Made by a program: the position numbers and the translations under genes
Source of the DNA: Streptomyces sp. TSRI0107
Lineage (GTDB): Bacteria > Actinomycetota > Actinomycetes > Streptomycetales > Streptomycetaceae
Reading direction: 5' to 3'
NCBI RefSeq assembly: GCF_001905845.1
Contig: NZ_LIVZ01000010.1
Coordinates: forward strand, 124,001-188,000
DNA: 64,000 nt
Shown here: in pieces, positions 41,701 through 49,955 of the stretch
Layout: each line of letters starts with the position of its first letter
Position numbering within the stretch: the first letter of the stretch is position 1
Notes under the pieces: model-generated
What the model was told of the DNA's origin: nothing
Databases searched by the model: none
The model's input: the letters and a program-made list of their open reading frames with translations, nothing else

Positions 41701-42855
41701 CGGGTAACGCAGGCACTGGTCGTAGAAGTCGGCCCTTATGCCGAGCACGACGAGCACCGGCGGCGACCCGCCGGGCCCGGGACCCGGGGAGCAGGCGGCG
41801 TGCAGCACCCGCACGAAGGCGCGCCGGTCACCCTCGTCGGGACAGAGCGTGAACGCCTCCTCGAACTGATCGACGATCACCACCGGCCGGGCCCCGGGCT
41901 CCGCCCACTCGGCGAAGGCGCGGCGGACGGCATGGGGGAAGTGGGGGGTGGTTGTGTCGGCGCTCGGTGTGCTCGGTGTGTCTGATGTGCTTGACGTATC
42001 TGGTGTGCTCGGCGTGCTGGGCGTGTCTGGTGTGCTCGGCGTGCCGGGCTTGGGCGGAGTGCGGGTGCCCTTGTCCGGCCCGTCGGCCTCGGCGGGGGGC
42101 GCGCTGCTCCCGTCCGGGGCGTCGGCCCCGCCCGCCGCCCCGCTGACCCGTCCCAGCACCGCGGCGAGCCCGGGGACGCGCGAGCACAGCTCGCCGAGCG
42201 GGTCCGGGCCCGGTACGAGGTGCAGCACCTGCCGGGTCCGCCCGTCGCGCAGTGCCGGCACCAGACCGGCGTTGAGGAGCGAGGACTTCCCCGCGCCGGA
42301 GGCACCGACGAGCATCATCAGGCCGCCCGTACCGGCCTTCTCCAGGGCGTCGAGCCGGGCGACGAGCGTCTCGGTGCTGCGCTCCCGCCCGAAGAACCAC
42401 CTGGCGTCCTCCTGCCGGTAGGCGGCGAGCCCCCGGTACGGGCACACACCGCCCGGCAGGGCCGCTTCCTCCGTCTCCCCGGCCTCCCCGGCGTCCTCGG
42501 GCCGCTCGGCGACCGGGTCGGCCACCGCCCGCCCCCACAGCCGCTGCCAGTCGGCCACGTCGTACAGCCCGGGACTCACCGGGACGGCCCGTATCCGGCG
42601 GGCCTGCGGGATCAGCACCTGGAGCACCGCCGCCAGCGCCGCGAACTGCGCGGGCACGTTCTTCGCCCGCCGCCAGTCGCTGATCCGCTGCGCGGACACC
42701 CGTACGGGCCGCCCCCGCTCGTCGATCCGCTCCAGTCGGGCGACCGCCTCGGAGACCCGTTTCAGTGGCGGATTGCCGGCCTCTCTGTACAGCAGCGCGA
42801 GCCGTTCAGCGAAGGCTGTGCGTGCCGCCCCTGAGTCGGAACCCAAGGCCTTCAC
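38704..42855 (-). CDS. nSTAND ATPase with HTH-like N-terminus and 14 WD40 repeats
   Basis: This 1383-aa signalling protein has an N-terminal helix-turn-helix-like region (SAQRISDWRRAKNVPAQFAA) and a CPYRGLAAYRQEDARWFFGR motif leading into the nSTAND1 ATPase: P-loop VGASGAGKSS at 183-192, Walker B VVIVDQFEEAF. A Thr/Pro/Ser repeat interrupts the ATPase near residues 270-300. One membrane helix lies near 645-668 (AALVVLALVAVGSALVAW). About fourteen WD40 repeats (FSPDGRTLAS...VRLWD) follow, enough for two seven-bladed propellers. Codon 501 is TTA (41353-41355), suggesting bldA-linked expression. Ligand unknown. Confidence 0.92.
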   Translation of the reverse strand: MKALGSDSGAARTAFAERLALLYREAGNPPLKRVSEAVARLERIDERGRPVRVSAQRISDWRRAKNVPAQFAALAAVLQVLIPQARRIRAVPVSPGLYDVADWQRLWGRAVADPVAERPEDAGEAGETEEAALPGGVCPYRGLAAYRQEDARWFFGRERSTETLVARLDALEKAGTGGLMMLVGASGAGKSSLLNAGLVPALRDGRTRQVLHLVPGPDPLGELCSRVPGLAAVLGRVSGAAGGADAPDGSSAPPAEADGPDKGTRTPPKPGTPSTPDTPSTPSTPDTSSTSDTPSTPSADTTTPHFPHAVRRAFAEWAEPGARPVVIVDQFEEAFTLCPDEGDRRAFVRVLHAACSPGPGPGGSPPVLVVLGIRADFYDQCLRYPELADALQHRHMVLGPLTTTELREAVTGPAKAVGLELEPGLAELIVREVGADGARAHDAGVLPLLSHALLATWQRRKAGRLTLAGYRAAGGIQGAVAATAERAWSGLDPAARTAARLLLLRLVRVGEDTAATRRRGTRRQLADESTDPDKTEESLEALVRARLVTLDAETVEITHEALLHAWPRLRDWIDEDRGGNLLRQRLEEDGRAWEESHRDSALLYRGSRLEQADSWAKSAGDTFLTRGAVEFLAASVRLRRRTAWISRGAIAALVVLALVAVGSALVAWQQRDDAVFEQVVAEADRVQHTDPSLSAQLDLVAHRLRPNDAGTNNRLLSIVNAPLATPLLGHTGAVYLTSFSPDGRTLATASYDRTVRLWNVADPTRPEPLGKPLTGHSSWVSSAVFSPDGRTLASAGDDGTVRLWDVRDPAHPRPLGEPLTGHEGTVYLLAFSPDGRTLASASEDHTVGLWDVREPGRARALGKLSGHDAAVRSVAFSRDGRVLAAGGDDTTIRLWDTADPRRPKPLGPTLTGHTDTVHSVAFSPDGRTLASGGADDTVRLWDVADAGHAARLGAPLTGHTGPVWSVAFSPDGRTLAAASADSTASLWNVSDREYPAQVGEPLAGSSGEMYALGFSPDGRTLATGSGDSKVRLWSLPTSDMIGRSGAFSPDGRLLATAARDGRVRLWDVRRTHRPVRLGEPFVPGDGGDRSLAFSPDGKLLAVLTAKRSVYLWNVADPEHPVPAGPPITLRTRFMGPDALAFAPDGRTLATAYDDRTVRLWNIADPARPRPLGTPLTGHRGYVNALVFSPDGHTLASGSADGTLRLWDVTDPARATRLDAPLTDHRGPVNVLAFSPDGHTLASGSDDDTVRLWTLDDPLEGARPAATLTGHTEAVVSLTFSGDGRTLASGGNDNTVRLWHVADPGDAEPIGQSMSPNGKTGNFLSFSPAGNMLGVSSGTDTVRLWNLDVDRAIEHICATTRGVLTREKWAEYLSRLSYDPPCDG

Positions 42856-43099
42856 CCCTTACTTCCGCCACCTGGGACATCCGGACCGGAAAACTCACTC
42901 TATACGTCTGACCTGCGGCTTAGCCGGGATTCCGGCACCGGAACCTCCTCCTCGGAGCCACTGAATGGCAGGATCTCGACCGAACCCGACACAGTAGCCG
43001 CTCCACCACTCAGCGCGAGTACGGAACCCGATCGTCCGGTACCGGTCCCCACGAGGGGAGGGACCGGTGCCGACGATCGCATCCGGGACGCCGATTGAA

Positions 43100-43136
43100 G
43101 TTCGCACCACGAACCAATATGGTTCGTGGTGCGAAC
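43100..43136. promoter_or_regulatory. Large nested operator upstream of the luciferase-family gene
   Basis: GTTCGCACCACGAACCA and TGGTTCGTGGTGCGAAC are 17-bp perfect arms around ATA. Each arm holds a smaller dyad GTTCG-N5-CGAAC (43100-43114 and 43122-43136). It ends 29 bases before the ATG, where a repressor would block the promoter. The rest of the 310-base gap before it (42856-43099) shows no gene. Confidence 0.7.
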
Positions 43137-43165
43137 CTATTGGTGTTCCTGGGGGAGGACTGGCG

Positions 43166-44152
43166 ATGCGCGACGACCAGCAAACGTTCGAACCGGCATA
43201 CGAGGAATCCGGCACCGACATCTCCGCTCGACCCGACATCTCCGCTCGACCCGTCGTCTTCGGCTTCGGCGCCCCGACCGGCATCGCGGACACAGCCGGG
43301 CTGCTGACCCTGGTCCAGCAGGCCGACCGCGACGGCCTCGACCACTTCTCCCTTTCCGACCACCCCTACCTGGGCGACCGGACCGACGCGTACGCGGCCC
43401 TCGGCTTCCTTCTCGGCCGCACCCGGCACATCGCCGGCTTCGCCAACGTCACCAACCTGCCGAGCCGCCCGGCACCCCTGCTGGCGAGGGCGGTGACCTC
43501 CCTCTCGGCGATCTCCGGCGGCCGCGTCGTCCTCGGCATGGGCGCCGGCGGCCTGTGGGACCGCATCGCCGACCTGGGCGTGCCCCGCCTGTCGCCGGGG
43601 GCGGCGGTCGAGGCATTCGAGGAGGCGATGATCCTGGTCAAGCTCCTGTCGGGCGGCGGCGACCCGGTGACGTTCAAGGGCCGCCACTACCAGGTGAACG
43701 GCATCGATCCGGCTCCCGTCCCCGCGCCCCCGATCTGGACCGGCTCGGTCGGCCCCAAGTCGCTGGCCGCGACCGGCAGGGTGGCCGACGGCTGGATCCC
43801 CGGCCACGCGGCGGACTGGCGCAGCGAGCGGTACCGGACCTCGCGCCCGGTCGTCGACGAGGCTGCGAGCGCCGCGGACCGCGACCCGGCCGCCATCCGC
43901 ACGATCTTCAACCTGCCCGGCCGGATCACCGACCACCCGGTCGCCGCTCCACGCGACGGTGACGGCCGCTGGCTCGGCGGCTCGGTCGCCCAGTGGACCG
44001 ACGAACTCACGGACGCGGTCCTGAACCACGGCGCCTCGGGCTTCACCCTCTTCGCCGCGGACCACGGCACCGCCGACCCGACGACTCTGGCCCGCTGGGC
44101 CCAGGAGATCGCGCCGGCCGTACGCGAGGCGGTCGGGAAGGAACGGGCCTGA
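43166..44152 (+). CDS. Luciferase-like (LLM class) flavin/F420-dependent oxidoreductase
   Basis: This 328-aa TIM-barrel oxidoreductase has FGFGAPTGIADTAGLLTLVQ, LDHFSLSDHPYLGDRTDAYA, GRTRHIAGFANVTNLPSRPA, RVVLGMGAGGLWDRIADLGV and YQVNGIDPAPVPAPPIWTGS, all standard for the bacterial luciferase family. The cofactor may be FMN or F420. The ATG at 43166 follows GGGGGAGG by seven bases. The first codons include two copies of an 18-base repeat encoding DISARP. A strong nested palindrome upstream suggests a dedicated repressor, not identified here. Confidence 0.9.
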   Translation: MRDDQQTFEPAYEESGTDISARPDISARPVVFGFGAPTGIADTAGLLTLVQQADRDGLDHFSLSDHPYLGDRTDAYAALGFLLGRTRHIAGFANVTNLPSRPAPLLARAVTSLSAISGGRVVLGMGAGGLWDRIADLGVPRLSPGAAVEAFEEAMILVKLLSGGGDPVTFKGRHYQVNGIDPAPVPAPPIWTGSVGPKSLAATGRVADGWIPGHAADWRSERYRTSRPVVDEAASAADRDPAAIRTIFNLPGRITDHPVAAPRDGDGRWLGGSVAQWTDELTDAVLNHGASGFTLFAADHGTADPTTLARWAQEIAPAVREAVGKERA

Positions 44153-44173
44153 GCACAGCCAACGGGGGACTGA

Positions 44174-44383
44174 TCACAGCCCCTCGGCGAGGGTGTGGGC
44201 GACCAGCGCGTTGGCGTGTCCGTGGCCCAGTCCGTGCTCGGTCTTGAGCATGCCGACGAGCTCCATGTGCCGGGTCAGGCCGGAGGCGCGGATGACCTCC
44301 TTCCACTCGGCGATCGGACGGCCGTACTTCTTCTCGATCGACGGGAAGTAGCTGGCGGGACCCTTCACGGCGGCTGCGGTCAT
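44174..44383 (-). CDS. DUF4287 small protein
   Basis: This 69-aa protein matches the DUF4287 pattern: KGPASYFPSIEKKYGRPIAE, WKEVIRASGLTRHMELVGML and KTEHGLGHGHANALVAHTLA. It is an uncharacterised soluble helical protein. The ATG at 44383 has GAGGGG about 13 bases upstream. It is convergent with the luciferase-family gene. Confidence 0.88.
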   Translation of the reverse strand: MTAAAVKGPASYFPSIEKKYGRPIAEWKEVIRASGLTRHMELVGMLKTEHGLGHGHANALVAHTLAEGL

Positions 44384-44529
44384 GGCGGTGGCATCCCCTC
44401 TGCGTGCGGCGCTGTCGTCCGCGTGCGGCGCTGTCGTTGTTGAAGACCGCGGACCGCGCCGGAACTCATCGCCCGGAAAATGTGTCCCGCGTCACATCCG
44501 TGGCCGGTCGGCCGGCACGGGGAGGGGGC

Positions 44530-44895
44530 TCACTGATCCGAGTAGCCGATGTCCCCGATGGTCCAGGCGCTCACATCCTGGATGGCGACGCGGTACATGC
44601 CGCCGGTGTCCGGGATGCCGAAGCTGCCCTGGAGGATGCGGGCGAGATGGAAGTGGAGATGGGTGGGGCGCCGATCGGTGGAACCGCCGCCGGACCGGGC
44701 GAACACACCCGCGAAAGGCTGCAGGTTCTCCGAGTCCCGCAGCACCTCCGCCACGCGTTCCTTCCACATGTCCTCCGGCGCCAGCCGCCCCGTGATGACG
44801 GCTCCGGGGACCACCACGGTCAGGGACATCCGACTGCTGTGCTGCGCCTCCACTGCCTCGGCGATGCCGAGGAGCAGGTCGTCAGGGTGAGACAT
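44530..44895 (-). CDS. Small protein resembling gas vesicle accessory GvpU
   Basis: The 121-aa protein begins MSHPDDLLLGIAEAVEAQHS and continues RMSLTVVVPGAVITGRLAPE, then a helical part and THLHFHLARILQGSFGIPDT. The VxGxxIxGxL strand pair is like that in GvpU-type proteins. No gas vesicle genes are near, so the name is only a fold hint. A MITE-like element lies 70 bases upstream of its start. Confidence 0.55.
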   Translation of the reverse strand: MSHPDDLLLGIAEAVEAQHSSRMSLTVVVPGAVITGRLAPEDMWKERVAEVLRDSENLQPFAGVFARSGGGSTDRRPTHLHFHLARILQGSFGIPDTGGMYRVAIQDVSAWTIGDIGYSDQ

Positions 44896-44965
44896 GCCTG
44901 AGGAGCCTAGCCGAGCGGCCCCGGCCTGGCCCAGCGGACCGCCGACGGCCCGGACATTGCCGCGC

Positions 44966-45153
44966 TAGGCCCTGTCGTTTGGATCAGGCCGGCTGTGGGG
45001 AACGGTACGTCTTGGCCGAGTCGAGCGGGGTCTGGTGCGTGCAGCTGCAAGGCGGAGGAGGGAGTCGACGCGGAGCGTCGGGGACCGACGACAACGCGGC
45101 AGATGGGCGTGCCAGGCCCCGCGACGCCGGGGTGATCCAAACGACAGGGCCTA
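44966..45153. mobile_element. MITE-like element, long copy (188 bp)
   Basis: The element is bounded by perfect 21-base inverted repeats: left TAGGCCCTGTCGTTTGGATCA (44966-44986) and right its reverse complement (45133-45153). Both ends include a TA within a YTAR-type site (CTAG, CTAA), as expected from IS5-type elements. The interior has no transposase. It is the longer relative of the copy at 19244-19339, sharing both flanks. The right end supplies the TAG stop codon of a 53-aa gene. Mobilisation would need an IS elsewhere. Confidence 0.85.
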
Positions 45154-45312
45154 AGAGCTGATGTTGTCCAGGAAGTTGCCGATGGCTTCCACGATCCGGC
45201 TCCTGCGGCGATGCGCCTTGCTGCAGTACCGCCGAGTGCGCCAGCGCCGTGGCTGCGGCACCGGCGTTCCGCACCACGTGCAAGGTGCCGTACGTATTGA
45301 TCCCCCGCTCAT
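45151..45312 (-). CDS. Small zinc-ribbon-like protein (53 aa) ending in the MITE terminus
   Basis: The frame starts ATG at 45312 and reads MSGGSIRTAPCTWCGTPVPQ, then RRWRTRRYCSKAHRRRSRIV and ends FLDNISS. CTWC plus a later Cys and His (CSKAH) suggest a treble-clef or zinc-ribbon nucleic-acid binder like other tiny Streptomyces zinc proteins. Its TAG stop coincides with the terminal TA of the MITE-like element. The gene may have been left intact or slightly trimmed by the insertion. No strong ribosome-binding site is seen. Confidence 0.6.
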   Translation of the reverse strand: MSGGSIRTAPCTWCGTPVPQPRRWRTRRYCSKAHRRRSRIVEAIGNFLDNISS

Positions 45313-45385
45313 GGACGCACACGGTAGCGACTCGCCCCGGGGTGGGGCGAGCCGCCGGGTGCGGTCCCTACTTCGAGTTCGGTCC

Positions 45386-46173
45386 CTACTTGGGGTCCCG
45401 GTTGAACAGCGACTTGGACCAGGCGTAGCCGAGCGCGGCCAGCCCCACGCACCAGGCCACGGCCAGCCACCCGTTGTTGCCGATCTCGCTGCCGAGCAGC
45501 AGGCCGCGCAGGGTCTCGATGGCCGGGGTGAAGGGCTGGTACTCGGCGACCGGCTGGAACCAGCCCGGCATCGCGTCGACCGGCACGAAGGCGCTGGACA
45601 GCAGCGGCAGGATCATCAGCGGCATGGCGTTGTTGCTGGCGGCCTCGACGTTCGGGCTGGACAGGCCCATGCCGACCGCGATCCAGGTGAGCGCCAGGGA
45701 CACGAGCGTCAGCAGCCCGACCGCCAGGATCCACTCGAGGACCGTGGCGTCCGTGGTCCGGAACCCGATCGCGACGGCGACGGCGCCGACGAGGATCACG
45801 CTCATCACGCACTGCAGCACGCTGCCGACGACGTGCCCGATGAGCACCGACCCGCGGTGGATCGCCATCGTGCGGAACCGGGCGATGATGCCCTCGGTCA
45901 TGTCCATGGAGACGGACACCGCGCTGCCGATCGTGGTGCCGCCGATGGTCAGCATCAGGACGCCGGGGACGAGATACGCGAGGTACTGGGACCGGTCGCC
46001 GTCACCGCCGCCGATGCCCGCGCTCATCGTGTCGCCGAAGATGTAGACGAAGAGCAGCAGCAGCATGACCGGCGTGAGCAGCAGGTTCAGCGTCAGCGAC
46101 GGATAGCGCCGCATGTGCAGCAGATTCCGCCGCAGCATCGTGGACGAGTCGCGCACGGCCAGGGAGAGGGAGC

Positions 46174-46177
<4 letters not shown>
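45386..46177 (-). CDS. ABC-2 type exporter permease (DrrB-like)
   Basis: This 263-aa membrane subunit has six hydrophobic segments and the ABC-2 hallmarks RNLLHMRRYPSLTLNLLLTP, YLAYLVPGVLMLTIGGTTIG, MDMTEGIIARFRTMAIHRGS and NNAMPLMILPLLSSAFVPVD. It forms the export channel with the ATPase encoded upstream, as in daunorubicin-resistance DrrAB exporters. Its ATG overlaps the ATPase stop (ATGA). The exported compound is unknown. Confidence 0.92.
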
Positions 46178-47196
<1,019 letters not shown>

Positions 47197-47316
47197 AGGG
47201 CCCTCCGTTTGAAGGCTGAAGTGGGCTGAACCGCGCTGGAGTGAGGCGCTTCAGGGCGCGGCGATGCGGAGATTCGGCGATGCGGCGATGGGGGAGTGGC
47301 GCTCGGGGTGCGGCGC

Positions 47317-48159
47317 TCAGACCTTGGCGCGACGGATGTCGATGTTGCCGTACTTGGTGCGGGCGCGGACCTTGACGGTGTCCTCGGTCGCGTCCGGGGT
47401 CTCGGACGCGGTGAGCGTGTTGCGCACCTGGCCGGAAGTCGAGCTGACGTCGAGCCAGGCGGCCGTGCCCTCGCGCACGCCGACCTCGATGGCGCCGTAG
47501 TTGGTCTCCAACTGGACCGTGCCACGGGCCACGTCGTCGACCCGGAGCGTGCCGTGGGCGGTGGTGGCGGTGACCGAGTCCTCGGCGCGCCGGATCTCGA
47601 TGTCGCCGTTGGCACCGCTCACCCGCAGCTCGCCGGTCGCGGCGCCGACAGTCGTGGTGCCGTGCGAGTTCTTCAGGACGGCGGGGCCGTCGAGGAGGCC
47701 GACGCGCATGCTGCCGGAGCTGGTGGTGATCTCGGCCGAGCCCTCGACCCGGTCCACGGTGATCGAGCCGTGCGACGCGGTCAGCCTGAGCGGGCCGGTC
47801 GTGTCGAAGCGGACGTCACCGGACGAGGTCTTCACGCGGACCTCGCCGAGCCGGCCCTCGCCGAGCACCTGGGCCCAGGCGCCGGTCATGTCGATGCGCG
47901 AGTCCGTGGGCAGTTCGACCGTCACGTCGACGGTGCCGGTGCGGCCGAACAGGTTGGGCTTGGGCGTCCTGACGGTCAGTACGCCGCCGACGTAGGTGAC
48001 CTGGGTCTGGTCGGCTGCCCGCACGTCCAGATCCTTCTTCGGGTCGCGGGGCCGCACCTCGACGACGGTGTCGGCGCGGTCGCCCGCGGTGAACTGGATG
48101 GAACCGGCGTCCACGTGCGCGGTGACGGAGATCGGCGCGGCGGTGTCGAAAGAAGGCAT
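47317..48159 (-). CDS. DUF4097-family beta-repeat protein
   Basis: The 280-aa protein consists of repeated beta-strand units in a right-handed helix style: VKTSSGDVRFDTTGPLRLTA, SHGSITVDRVEGSAEITTSS, NSHGTTTVGAATGELRVSGA, TAHGTLRVDDVARGTVQLET and NYGAIEVGVREGTAAWLDVS. There is no signal peptide. DUF4097 proteins are often adhesin-like or scaffold-like and of unknown role. It precedes the DrrAB exporter genes by about 120 bases and follows the ribbon-helix-helix gene, so a shared regulon is likely. Confidence 0.88.
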   Translation of the reverse strand: MPSFDTAAPISVTAHVDAGSIQFTAGDRADTVVEVRPRDPKKDLDVRAADQTQVTYVGGVLTVRTPKPNLFGRTGTVDVTVELPTDSRIDMTGAWAQVLGEGRLGEVRVKTSSGDVRFDTTGPLRLTASHGSITVDRVEGSAEITTSSGSMRVGLLDGPAVLKNSHGTTTVGAATGELRVSGANGDIEIRRAEDSVTATTAHGTLRVDDVARGTVQLETNYGAIEVGVREGTAAWLDVSSTSGQVRNTLTASETPDATEDTVKVRARTKYGNIDIRRAKV

Positions 48160-48294
48160 GGCTGTCCCGTCCTCTTGGGTCTTCAGGGCGTCCCCGCTGG
48201 TGGGACGTGGTGTGGATGAAGTGCTGCGGTTGCAGTGCGAGTTCAGGTGCGGTGCGGTGGAGTCCGGTGCAGTGCCGTGCGGGCGGGGGTGCGG

Positions 48295-48819
48295 CTAGCG
48301 CACCCAGCCCGTGAAGCTCTGTCCGACGTTCTGGGTCTTCTCCGGAGTACGCGGCCGCGCACCACCGTCGACCGCGGCCGACACGGCCCGCACCAGCCAC
48401 GCGTTGACCGACAGCCCCTCCCGGCCGGCGGCCTCCTCGGCACGCGCCTTGAGGTGGGCCGGCAGCCGCAGATTGACGCGAGCGGTACCGCCTTCGTCAC
48501 CTTCGGCCGGCACCGGGGCCGGGGCCCTGAACGGTTCGACGGGCGCGCTCGGCTCCACGGCGGTGCCGCTGTCGGTGGGCGGCCGGGTCACCACGAAGTC
48601 GGGGTCGAGCCCGCGCAGCCGTACGTCGACGGAGCCGGGGGCGAGTTCGCGGGTGATCTCGTCCATCGCGGCGGAGAGCACGTTGAGCATGGTCAGCCGA
48701 GTCGCCGATTCCAGAGGAGCGGTGAGCCTCTCGGCCAGCTCGCGAGCTTCATCACCGCCGGCTTCGGCGGCCACCGCGAGTTCGCGGCGGAGGGAGTCGA
48801 CGTACGGGGTGAGGTCCAT
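48295..48819 (-). CDS. HicB-like protein with C-terminal ribbon-helix-helix
   Basis: This 174-aa putative regulator has a helical N-terminal region (MDLTPYVDSLRRELAVAAEA, TMLNVLSAAMDEITRELAPG). Its C-terminal ribbon-helix-helix reads ARVNLRLPAHLKARAEEAAG, REGLSVNAWLVRAVSAAV, a DNA-binding fold that dimerises and reads tandem operators. The family is called HicB-like, but no HicA toxin is adjacent. It is followed in the same direction by DUF4097 and the DrrAB exporter. Its upstream region holds about ten TGGCACC-like repeats, its probable binding sites. The ATG at 48819 is the best start. Confidence 0.85.
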   Translation of the reverse strand: MDLTPYVDSLRRELAVAAEAGGDEARELAERLTAPLESATRLTMLNVLSAAMDEITRELAPGSVDVRLRGLDPDFVVTRPPTDSGTAVEPSAPVEPFRAPAPVPAEGDEGGTARVNLRLPAHLKARAEEAAGREGLSVNAWLVRAVSAAVDGGARPRTPEKTQNVGQSFTGWVR

Positions 48820-48828
48820 GACGCCATG

Positions 48829-49000
48829 ATGGCACCATGATGGCGCCACGCGCAACCCCAGGCGGCGCCACGAGTAGCACGGGCCCGCTGCCAGCCTTCC
48901 CACCTGCGGAAACGCACAGCTGACGTCGCGTGGCACGCATGGCACCGCATGGCACCGCGTGGCACCATATGGCGTCACGTGGTGCCGAGTGGCGCCACCC
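48829..49000. repeat. Array of TGGCACC-like repeats, mostly at 10-bp intervals
   Basis: Seven consecutive ten-base units (48931-49000) read TGGCACGCAT, GGCACCGCAT, GGCACCGCGT, GGCACCATAT, GGCGTCACGT, GGTGCCGAGT, GGCGCCACCC. Each places a GGCRCC-like core one helical turn apart. Two more copies, ATGGCACCA and ATGGCGCCA, lie at 48829-48848, next to the RHH gene start, and another near 48873. This is the kind of phased tandem array that ribbon-helix-helix repressors bind cooperatively. The region 48820-49054 has no gene. Confidence 0.75.
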
Positions 49001-49054
49001 AATGGCCCGCACCGCCAGGCCGAAGAACGCAGCCGCTCTGACTCCCTTGCCGGA

Positions 49055-49104
49055 TGTACCCCCACGGGGTATACATGTCTCACCGAGATACCCCCTGGGG
49101 GTAT
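49055..49104. promoter_or_regulatory. Two CsoR-type metal-responsive operators
   Basis: TGTACCCCCACGGGGTATACA (49055-49075) and ATACCCCCTGGGGGTAT (49088-49104, perfect with one central base) are G-tract palindromes of the form TACCCC-N-GGGGTA. CsoR-family repressors of copper or related sulfur stress bind such sites. Both lie within 80 bases of the CopZ-like gene start, the usual place. No CsoR gene is in the window. Confidence 0.8.
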
Positions 49105-49130
49105 ATGAATGAGCGATCGAGGAGAATCTC

Positions 49131-49403
49131 ATGTCGGGCTGCTGCACCCCGAACGGAAGCTGCCACACCGGCGCCGCCACGCAGGTCGTCTACAAGGTCC
49201 AGGGCATCGGCAGTGCGCACTGCCAGGGCGTCGTCACCGATGCCGTGAGCGCGCTGGGTGATGTGACCTCCGTGAAGGTCGAGATCGGGACCGGACTGGT
49301 CACCGTGACGACCGCCGCCGAGGCGGACCAGGCGTTCGACGAGCTGATCGCCAAGACCGTCGACGAAGCCGGCTACGGCTTCGCGGGCCGCGTACCCGCC
49401 TGA
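49131..49403 (+). CDS. CopZ-like heavy-metal-associated-domain protein
   Basis: This 90-aa metallochaperone-like protein has an HMA ferredoxin-like fold (VVYKVQGIGSAHCQGVVTDA, VTSVKVEIGTGLVTVTTAAE). The usual GMTCxxC loop reads GIGSAHC, so one of the two metal cysteines is replaced. An N-terminal stretch MSGCCTPNGSCHT adds three others that could substitute. GAGGAG precedes the ATG. Two CsoR-type palindromes upstream indicate copper-type control. Copper delivery to an ATPase is the family role, but the altered motif makes the ligand uncertain. Confidence 0.85.
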   Translation: MSGCCTPNGSCHTGAATQVVYKVQGIGSAHCQGVVTDAVSALGDVTSVKVEIGTGLVTVTTAAEADQAFDELIAKTVDEAGYGFAGRVPA

Positions 49404-49503
49404 ACGCCTGCGCGATCTGAACGATCGTCTGACCGGGCCGGGCGCCACTGCGCCCCCGGCCCGGTCACTCCCTCCAAGACCGCGACCACCTTCCGGCGGC
49501 CCC

Positions 49504-49866
49504 TCACGGCGAGGAAACGGCTACCGCGTGGCCCCCGAGCACCACGGCGGCGATCAGGCAGGCGACGGTGACGCCGACGGCGGTGCGCCGCCCCAGAGGA
49601 AACCGGCGCGGCAGGCACAGCACCAGCACCGCACTGATCCACGCGGCCGACACCAGCCGGGGGAGCCATGCCTCCGCCCGGTCGTTGACCAGGTAACAGT
49701 GCTCGGCCCGCGGTCCGTCGACGCCGAAGTAGAAGAGGCAGTCGTTCCCGAAGTTCTCGGACAGCAGCGCGGTGAGCCCCCACCACACGGTGGTGAGGAC
49801 GGCTGCGGCCACCGCGACAGCGAAGACCGAGCAGCCATCAGAACCACGCGGCGCGGCAGTGTCCAT
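49504..49866 (-). CDS. Small membrane protein of unknown function
   Basis: The 120-aa protein has three hydrophobic segments (VFAVAVAAAVLTTVWWGLTA, LVSAAWISAVLVLCL, AVGVTVACLIAAVVLGGHAV). Between the first two is a short extracytoplasmic loop with Cys pairs (NDCLFYFGVDGPRAEHCYLV) that could form a disulfide. No family is recognised. It is the last gene of the chromosomal part before the tRNA terminator and attachment site. Confidence 0.7.
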   Translation of the reverse strand: MDTAAPRGSDGCSVFAVAVAAAVLTTVWWGLTALLSENFGNDCLFYFGVDGPRAEHCYLVNDRAEAWLPRLVSAAWISAVLVLCLPRRFPLGRRTAVGVTVACLIAAVVLGGHAVAVSSP

Positions 49867-49902
49867 GCCCTGATCTCTCCCCCGGCGGTGAAACTCAGCA
49901 AA

Positions 49903-49941
49903 GCCAGAGGGCCCTCACCGAATCGGTAAGGGCCCTCTGGC
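49903..49941. terminator. Strong hairpin terminator next to the tRNA-Pro remnant
   Basis: GCCAGAGGGCCCTCACCG and CGGTAAGGGCCCTCTGGC form an 18-bp stem with one mismatch and a three-base loop. It lies 14 bases beyond the 3' end of the tRNA-Pro fragment on the minus strand, where the original tRNA terminator would be. It may also end the small membrane protein's region. Confidence 0.85.
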
Positions 49942-49955
49942 CTACTGCTTGGCTG

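Noticed and set aside
48295..48819. HicAB toxin-antitoxin pair
   Set aside because: HicB-like RHH protein is present but no HicA-sized toxin gene lies next to it.
48829..49000. CRISPR array
   Set aside because: Repeat units are only ten bases with no unique spacers, and there are no cas genes.
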